Positions 6,351 to 10,911 of a stretch of 10,911 nt of DNA are shown here, in pieces. The notes beneath the pieces were generated by a model. That model worked only from the letters and a program-made list of their open reading frames with translations, ran no database searches and was not told the DNA's origin. How positions within the stretch are numbered: the stretch's first letter is position 1; the number at the start of each line of letters is the position of its first letter. Source of the stretch: CAIOSQ01 sp044359885 (GTDB taxonomy: Bacteria > Pseudomonadota > Alphaproteobacteria > CACIAM-22H2); contig JBIKLI010000131.1 of assembly GCA_044359885.1 (NCBI GenBank), forward strand, positions 1 to 10,911. Reading direction: 5' to 3'. A program made the translations under genes and the position numbers.

Positions 6351-7465
6351 GCCGTCGGCCCGTCCTTCCGGCGACGCCCGACCGCGCCGCCGGACTGTTT
6401 CGGGCGCTGGCTCTTGTCGCGACCCTGTCCGCGTGTGCCGCCGCGAACCCGTATCACGACCCCGCTCGGCCTCATCACCGGCCTGACGGCTTCGACAACC
6501 TGCACATCGAAAATCGCAGCCCGGACGCGCCCAGCTTCTGGCGCTGGCAATGGGCGCGTCTGCTCCGCGAGCATCCGCCGGACCAACTGCATCGCGTGCA
6601 GAGCGTCGAGTTGGACGCAAATCGGCTGCATGCCAACCGCGGCGACGTCACCGTCACATGGATCGGCCACGCCACCGCGCTGCTGCAGATCGGCGGGCTC
6701 AACATCCTGACCGATCCGCATTTCGGCCCTCGGGCGTCGCCGCTCGGATTCGCGGGACCGCGGCGCCTTGTGCCCCTGCCCGCCACGCTGGCGGAATTGC
6801 CGCGCATCGACGCCGTGCTGCTCAGCCACAACCACTACGACCATCTCGACCGGGACACCGTCCATCGGCTCGCCGCGCAGCCCGGAGGACCGCCCCTGTT
6901 CGTCGTGCCGCTCGGCGTCGACCTCTGGATGCGCGCCGAGGGCATCGGCAATGTCCGCCGCATGGACTGGTGGGACAGCCTCACGCTGGCGGGACCGGCC
7001 GGCGAGGTGGTCTTGCACTTCGTGCCCGTTCAGCACTGGTCGAGCCGCCCCCCCTGGGACCGCCACGCCACGCTTTGGGGCGGCTTCGTGGTCGAGGGCA
7101 TGGCCGGCAGGCAGCCCTACCGAATGTTCTTCGCGGGCGACACCGGCTACTCGCCCGATTTCAAGCGGCTCGGCGAGCGCTTCGGCGGCTTCGACTTCGC
7201 GCTCATCCCCGTCGGCTGCCACGAACCGCGCTGGTTCCACGCCCGCATGCATGTCGACGAAGACGAGGCCGTGCGCATCCACCTCGATCTCCGGAGCCGC
7301 CTGTCTCTGGGAATCCACTGGGGCGCGTTCCGCCTGTGTGACGAACCCGTCCACGCGCCGCTCGACGGATTGCCGCCTGCCCGCGCGCGGCATGGCGTCG
7401 GCGACGATGCCTTCGTGCTTTTCAGCCAGGGCCAGACGCGCGTGCTTGCGCCGGCGGTCCCTTGA
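6347..7465 (+). CDS. Metallo-beta-lactamase-fold lipoprotein, RomA/NAPE-PLD-like hydrolase
   Basis: A 372-residue protein. I chose TTG 6347 because GGGGAG lies just upstream (6336-6341), it overlaps the preceding stop, and it opens a lipoprotein signal peptide (ALALVATLSAC, lipobox Cys30). The mature protein is therefore lipid-anchored in the cell envelope. It has the metallo-beta-lactamase fold of the NAPE-PLD/RomA/UlaG branch: TWIGHATALLQIGGLNILTD leading in, SHNHYDHLD with ligands H161, H163, D165 and H166, a His at 230 (VPVQHWSSR), FAGDTGYS with the bridging D265, IPVGCHEP, and H324 in LGIHWGAF. All expected metal ligands are present. Family members cleave phosphodiester or lactone bonds, and NAPE-PLD cleaves N-acylphosphatidylethanolamine; the substrate here is unknown. 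A membrane substrate would suit the anchoring (inference). Confidence 0.9.
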   Translation: MSRRPVLPATPDRAAGLFRALALVATLSACAAANPYHDPARPHHRPDGFDNLHIENRSPDAPSFWRWQWARLLREHPPDQLHRVQSVELDANRLHANRGDVTVTWIGHATALLQIGGLNILTDPHFGPRASPLGFAGPRRLVPLPATLAELPRIDAVLLSHNHYDHLDRDTVHRLAAQPGGPPLFVVPLGVDLWMRAEGIGNVRRMDWWDSLTLAGPAGEVVLHFVPVQHWSSRPPWDRHATLWGGFVVEGMAGRQPYRMFFAGDTGYSPDFKRLGERFGGFDFALIPVGCHEPRWFHARMHVDEDEAVRIHLDLRSRLSLGIHWGAFRLCDEPVHAPLDGLPPARARHGVGDDAFVLFSQGQTRVLAPAVP

Positions 7466-7487
7466 GCGGACCGGCCCCGGCGCGCGC

Positions 7488-7513
7488 GGCCGGCTCTCGC
7501 GAAGCCGCCGGCC
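7488..7513. terminator. GC-rich hairpin between convergent genes, possible terminator
   Basis: GGCCGG (7488-7493) can pair with CCGGCC (7508-7513), extended inside by CT/AG around a short loop with a bulge. It lies in the 125-bp gap where the lipoprotein gene and the tetR gene end facing each other. There is no T-run on either strand, so this is at best a weak intrinsic terminator. Confidence 0.25.
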
Positions 7514-7590
7514 CGACGGTGGCAAGGCCGTTCCGCGACGGCGCGTCTCCAGCGCGCAAGGCTGCGCGGCCCGCGCGGCATGCCCGCCCG

Positions 7591-8235
7591 TCACATCGAG
7601 TGGGACTGCACGGCGCCCCGGATCTCGCCGCAGAGACCGATCACCGTGAACTGCAGGAGAGACTCCAGCGCGGCCGCCCGCCCACGCCGCGTGGGTGCGA
7701 GGCCCAGCCCCTCGAGGGTCAGGCAGGCGAGTCCGTGGACGACCACCCACGCCTTCATTTCCGCGCCCGGACGTCGTTCGGGAGTGAGGAAACCGCCGAC
7801 GACGAGCGCGTCGAGCGACTGGGCGAGCAGCATCCAGGGCGCACTCGGCTCGCCAAACCGGTACGCCGCACCGTCTTCGCCGAACATCACGCGGAACATC
7901 TCCGGATGGTCGGCGGCGAACCCGACATAGGCGCGGCCGACCGCCTTGAAGCGGGCGATGGGCTCGGGTTCGGCCGCACGACGAAGCGGCGAACCGGCCA
8001 TCGACCTGCGCATGCGCGTCGCCAGTCGCGCGAACCCCTCCGCCGCGACGGCCGCCATGAGCGCGGACTTGTCGTCGAAGTGGCGATACGCGGCATTCGC
8101 CGACACCCCGACCTCGCGCGCCGCCGCGCGCAGGCTGAAGGCCGCGGGACCGCCGGTCTCGATCAGCCGGACCGCCGAAGCGACGAGGGCGTTGCGGAGG
8201 TCGCCATGGTGGTAGACGTCGCGACGCTGCTTCAT
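7591..8235 (-). CDS. TetR/AcrR-family regulator with WHG domain
   Basis: A 214-residue protein of normal TetR length. The N-terminal three-helix DNA-binding domain spans about residues 10-58, with the HTH in AAFSLRAAAREVGVSANAAY followed by RHFDDKSALMAAV. The C-terminal ligand domain is of the WHG type: DHPEMFRVMFGEDGA at 109-123 and AWVVVHGLACLTLEGLG at 162-178. I chose ATG 8233-8235 because MKQRRDVYHHGDL is the usual start for this family; no strong ribosome site is visible upstream. It diverges from a NAD(P)-binding protein gene, and the 98-bp gap holds an inverted repeat, so it most likely represses that gene and itself. The ligand is unknown. The same WHG type is seen in the decayed regulator at 4428-4992. 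Confidence 0.93.
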   Translation of the reverse strand: MKQRRDVYHHGDLRNALVASAVRLIETGGPAAFSLRAAAREVGVSANAAYRHFDDKSALMAAVAAEGFARLATRMRRSMAGSPLRRAAEPEPIARFKAVGRAYVGFAADHPEMFRVMFGEDGAAYRFGEPSAPWMLLAQSLDALVVGGFLTPERRPGAEMKAWVVVHGLACLTLEGLGLAPTRRGRAAALESLLQFTVIGLCGEIRGAVQSHSM

Positions 8236-8241
8236 GCATCG

Positions 8242-8288
8242 ATGTTGACAGCGTCCACGCGCGAAGTCAAAGTATACACCGTCAACAT
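8242..8288. promoter_or_regulatory. Candidate TetR operator/promoter between divergent genes
   Basis: An AT-rich patch with a perfect inverted repeat: ATGTTGAC (8242-8249) and GTCAACAT (8281-8288), separated by 31 bp. A third TTGAC-type element, GTCAAAG, lies at 8266-8272 and runs into the palindrome GTATAC (8272-8277). TATACA (8273-8278, rightward) and TATACT (8276-8271, leftward) are plausible overlapping -10 boxes, so a regulator bound here would block both directions. Matching -35 boxes at good spacing are not evident. The match to this TetR is inferred from position only. Confidence 0.55.
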
Positions 8289-8333
8289 GTTCGTGATGCC
8301 GCCTCGGCGGTGCGCCCGCCAGGGGAGACTTTC

Positions 8334-8963
8334 GTGAAGCTCGCCGTCTTCGGCGCCACCGGCATGACAGGCGGGCTCGTCGTCGCCCGGGCGCTCGCGG
8401 AAGGCCACGATGTCGTCGCCCTCGTCCGCGATCCGGCGCGGCTGGCGCTTCGGCACGACCGGCTCGGCGTGCTGGGGGGCAGCCCCGTATCGGCAACGGA
8501 CGTGACGCGATGCCTTGCCGGCACGGACGCGGTCATCCACTGCCTTGGCATCGGCTCCCCCGGAGACGGCAGGCGTACCACGCTGGTCTCGGACTCGGTG
8601 ACGGTCGTGCTCGCCGCGATGGCGACGCACCGGGTGCCGCGCATCGTGTGCATGTCGAATGTCGGGGCCGGTGGCAGCGGCACATGGCTCGCCGAGCGCG
8701 TCGGGTTTCCCCGCTTCCTGCGCTGGCTCCGGCCCATCGTCGAGGACAAGGAGCGCATGGAGGCGGCGCTACGCGCGAGCGCGGTTTCATGGGTGTCGGT
8801 GCGGCTACCGCGCATCGTCGAGGGGCCGGAGAAACCGCTGCTGGCGAGCCTGGACGGCCGTGGGATCCGCCTGTCGATCACCGCGGCATCCGCGGCGCGC
8901 TTCCTCCTCGAACAGGTCTCCGACTCTCGTTGGGTCGGCTCGACGCCCAGCATCAGCAACTGA
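8334..8963 (+). CDS. NAD(P)-binding (NmrA-like, atypical SDR) protein
   Basis: A 209-residue single-domain Rossmann protein that begins almost at once with the cofactor motif GATGMTG (residues 7-13). VVALVRDPARL follows at about 27-37, where a basic residue after the second strand suggests NADPH. GTDAVIHCLGIGSP and a serine at VCMSNVGAGG occupy the later strands. It resembles the small NAD(P)H-binding oxidoreductases related to NmrA and flavin/biliverdin reductase B, which lack the usual YxxxK pair. The start is GTG 8334, preceded by AGGGGAGA (8321-8328); the GTG places the motif at the normal distance from the N-terminus. It is divergent from tetR and its likely regulatory target. Substrate unknown; it could be a sensor rather than an enzyme. 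Confidence 0.88.
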   Translation: MKLAVFGATGMTGGLVVARALAEGHDVVALVRDPARLALRHDRLGVLGGSPVSATDVTRCLAGTDAVIHCLGIGSPGDGRRTTLVSDSVTVVLAAMATHRVPRIVCMSNVGAGGSGTWLAERVGFPRFLRWLRPIVEDKERMEAALRASAVSWVSVRLPRIVEGPEKPLLASLDGRGIRLSITAASAARFLLEQVSDSRWVGSTPSISN

Positions 8964-9257
8964 GCTGCCCCGGCCGCCGGCGACACGGCCCCCGCGGCGC
9001 ATCCGGACCTGCCCCGGCATCTTCGCCATCGCCGACGAGGGCGCGGCCCTCGCGGTTCTGCGGCCAGGGCCATCGCTCTGTTCGGCGACCATCGCCTCTT
9101 CGGTGCCGCGATGGCGCGTCTCGGCGGCGGATGGCGTCCGTGTCCATCGGCGTTCCATCGGGACCCCCGGGCTGGAGAGTGCGCCCCGGCGTGCGAAAGG
9201 AACCCCGGCTGGCCGCCGACCCGCAGGCTCCGGCGCGACTGTGATAGCCTGCACATC
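8964..9257. other. Intergenic region upstream of bciA
   Basis: These 294 bp between the NAD(P)-binding gene and bciA contain no frame with a recognisable domain on either strand. TGTGATAG at about 9240-9247 could be part of a -10 region, but no matching -35 was found, and there is no strong ribosome site before the bciA ATG. No convincing terminator was seen. Confidence 0.4.
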
Positions 9258-10229
9258 ATGATCCGACCGGTGTTCCGCGTGCTGCTTGCCGGCGCCACAG
9301 GCACCGTCGGCCGAGCGACGCTGTCGGCGCTGCTTGGCCGCGGCCATGCGGTCACGTGCGTGCTGCGTCCCGGCCGCGGGGCCGGTGCCGCGCTGCCCGT
9401 GGGAGCCGAAGCGATCGAGGCCGACGTGACGCGGCCTGATTCGCTGTCCGCCGCGCTGCGCGGCCGCCGCATGGATGCGGTGGTGTCCTGCCTCGCCACA
9501 CGCAGCGGCGCTCCCGAAGACGCATGGGCGATCGACCACCGCGCCCAAGGCCACCTGCTCGCCGTCGCCCGGCAGTCGGGAGCCACGCAGATGGTGCTTC
9601 TTTCGGCGATCTGCGTGCAGAAGCCCAGGCTTGCGTTCCAGCGCGCGAAGCTCGCCTTCGAGGCCGAGCTTCGCGCCAGCGGACTGCGCTGGACGATCGT
9701 GCGGCCCACGGCGCTCTTCAAATCGCTCTCCGGACAGGTCGCACGCGTGCGCGACGGCAAACCCTTTCTGGTCTTCGGCGACGGCCGACTGACCGCCTGC
9801 AAGCCGATCGCCGACGACGATCTCGCGGCGTTTCTTGCCGACTGCCTCTCGGACCCGGCGCGATGGGACCGCGTCCTGCCGATCGGCGGACCAGGCGATG
9901 CGATCACGCCGCTCGCGCAGGCCGAGATGCTGTTCGACCTTCTCGGATGCGCCCCGCGCATATGGCGGGCGCCGGTCGCCTTGATCGCGGGCATCGCCGC
10001 CACGCTCGGGGCCGCGGCGCATGTCGTTCCGGCGATGGCCAGCAAGGCCGAGTTCGCGCGCATCGGCCACTACTACGCGACCGAGTCGATGCTGGTCTGG
10101 GACGCGGTTGCCGGACGCTACGACGCGGCAGCGACGCCATCCTTCGGATCGCGCACCCTGCGCGACCACTACGCGGCGATCCTGCGGGGAGACGCGGTGG
10201 CCGGCCTCGGCGAGCACGCCGTGTTCTGA
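9258..10229 (+). CDS. bciA: Divinyl chlorophyllide a 8-vinyl reductase (BciA type)
   Basis: A 323-residue Rossmann-fold reductase close in length to bacterial BciA. BciA uses NADPH to reduce the C8-vinyl group of divinyl (proto)chlorophyllide to ethyl during (bacterio)chlorophyll synthesis. The cofactor motif GATGTVG is at residues 12-18. The family signature is well kept: VVSCLATRSG (75-84), AWAIDHRAQ, VLLSAICVQKP at 113-123, LAFQRAKLAFEAEL (125-138), IVRPTALFKSLSGQV (147-161), FGDGRLTACKPI (173-184), VLPIGGPG (206-213) and HYYATESMLVWD near the C-terminus. ATG 9258 puts the Rossmann motif where expected, although its ribosome site is weak. No other pigment genes lie in the window, so it is either a stand-alone locus or lies outside the photosynthesis cluster. 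Nothing looks damaged. Confidence 0.92.
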   Translation: MIRPVFRVLLAGATGTVGRATLSALLGRGHAVTCVLRPGRGAGAALPVGAEAIEADVTRPDSLSAALRGRRMDAVVSCLATRSGAPEDAWAIDHRAQGHLLAVARQSGATQMVLLSAICVQKPRLAFQRAKLAFEAELRASGLRWTIVRPTALFKSLSGQVARVRDGKPFLVFGDGRLTACKPIADDDLAAFLADCLSDPARWDRVLPIGGPGDAITPLAQAEMLFDLLGCAPRIWRAPVALIAGIAATLGAAAHVVPAMASKAEFARIGHYYATESMLVWDAVAGRYDAAATPSFGSRTLRDHYAAILRGDAVAGLGEHAVF

Positions 10230-10244
10230 ACGCGAGGCGAGAGG

Positions 10245-10911
10245 CCTGCCGCATGGCCGTGGGAGCCGTTTATCGCCTCGGGGCGGTCGATGCCGAACAG
10301 CGCCAGCGCGAAGCGGGCGCCGTCTCGCGTCGCCTGACGCACCATGGCCTCCATGCGGCTCATCATGTGGCGACGGCCATCGAGCCGCGTCAGCGGATCC
10401 TGCTTGGCAAGACGGCGGATCTCCTGTTCGGCGCGCATGCGGTCGATCGCAAGCCCGGTCGCCTCGACGACGATCTTCTGCAGATCGACGTCGTCGGTAT
10501 CCCATGAGGTCGTGGACACGCATCCGTCGAAGCCCATGAAGCGCCGGAACTCCTCGCCGCCGAAGATCGGCGGGATGACGATGCCGAGAATTCCCTGGGA
10601 CGCCACGAGGCTTCGATCCGGACCGTCCGGATCTGCGATGACGCCCGCGTGGGATCGTCCCGCCAACCAGATACGACAGCACGGTCGGCGCGACCGGCGC
10701 GAGAGGCGACCGCTGCAGCTCCGGATTGTCGCTCTGGCGTTCGGCGCCGGGCGCGCAGGCCTCGTGGATCTGGCTGTCGACGATCCCGAGCTCGGGGACC
10801 TGCTCGTTTCGGAACACGACGGCACGGCCGGCAGCCGCGCATAGTCGGCGACGGCCTTGTCGGAACGTCGCTTGCGTTCGATCGCCTCACGCTGGACCAG
10901 CATCTGGCGCT
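10245..10911 (-). pseudogene. Broken GAF-GGDEF (diguanylate cyclase-like) signalling gene, continues past the window edge
   Basis: Read leftward, one frame gives QREAIERKRRSDKAVADYAR down to about 10825. A second frame carries VFRNEQVPELGIVDSQIHEA from 10817 to about 10665 (ending LSYLV). The first frame then resumes from about 10640 with the end of a GAF domain (ASQGILGIVIPPIFGGEEF, MGFDGCVSTTSWDTDDVDL, ATGLAIDRMRAEQEIRRLA) and the start of a GGDEF domain (DPLTRLDGRRHMMSRMEAMV, ALFGIDRPEAINGSHGHAAG). Homology stops at about 10248, before the GGDEF active-site loop, although the frame runs on into bciA as unrelated residues. Two frameshifts plus loss of the catalytic half mean no diguanylate cyclase can be made from this copy. 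The 5' part lies outside the window. It ends 15 bp from the bciA stop, in convergent orientation. Confidence 0.75.

Noticed and set aside
7466..7590. Several short GC palindromes as possible repeat elements (REP-like)
   Set aside because: Such palindromes are common by chance in GC-rich spacer, and no second copy was seen in the window.
6206..8239. 677-codon minus-strand frame spanning the lipoprotein gene
   Set aside because: It is antisense to a clear metallo-beta-lactamase-fold gene, and its 5' part is an out-of-frame shadow of tetR.
8282..10817. Very long minus-strand open frames (8282-10063 and 8805-10817) opposite the NAD(P)-binding gene and bciA
   Set aside because: They are Arg/Ser/Pro/Ala-rich with no domain, and lie antisense to well-recognised genes. 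Long antisense frames are expected in DNA this rich in GC.

Overview
This is a high-GC window with proteobacterial-style genes. It carries an outer-membrane beta-barrel protein ending in Phe, a lipoprotein with a lipobox, LysR and TetR regulators, and a LytTR-domain protein. An intact divinyl chlorophyllide 8-vinyl reductase (bciA) suggests a bacteriochlorophyll-making phototroph, most plausibly an alphaproteobacterium (inference; no rRNA or other marker is present). No tRNA, rRNA, CRISPR array, insertion sequence or phage gene was seen.

Layout. 1-1067: the C-terminal part of a LytTR DNA-binding protein (+) meets a small outer-membrane barrel gene (-) tail to tail, with a 28-bp overlap. 1068-1514: non-coding. 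1515-4384: a LysR regulator (-) diverges from a two-gene unit (+) made of an atypical extended SDR and a DUF4386-like membrane protein, with an ATACGT-AA-ACGTAT palindrome between them. 4428-6090: a decayed three-gene operon, TetR (WHG type) - DUF2141 - classical SDR. The first two are broken by frameshifts and deletions; the third stays open but has lost its catalytic centre. 6138-7465: a 70-residue membrane protein overlapping a metallo-beta-lactamase-fold lipoprotein of the RomA/NAPE-PLD type. 7591-8963: a TetR regulator (-) diverging from a NAD(P)-binding protein (+), with an ATGTTGAC/GTCAACAT inverted repeat between them. 9258-10229: bciA (+). 10245-10911: a GAF-GGDEF signalling pseudogene (-), frameshifted and cut off inside the GGDEF domain.

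How the genes work together. The window reads as several small regulator-plus-oxidoreductase modules rather than one pathway. LysR probably controls the SDR/DUF4386 pair, and TetR probably controls the NAD(P)-binding gene and itself. bciA stands alone here. The clearest unusual signal is the amount of gene decay: four broken genes in about 6.5 kb, interleaved with intact ones. I see no convincing new defence or mobile system.
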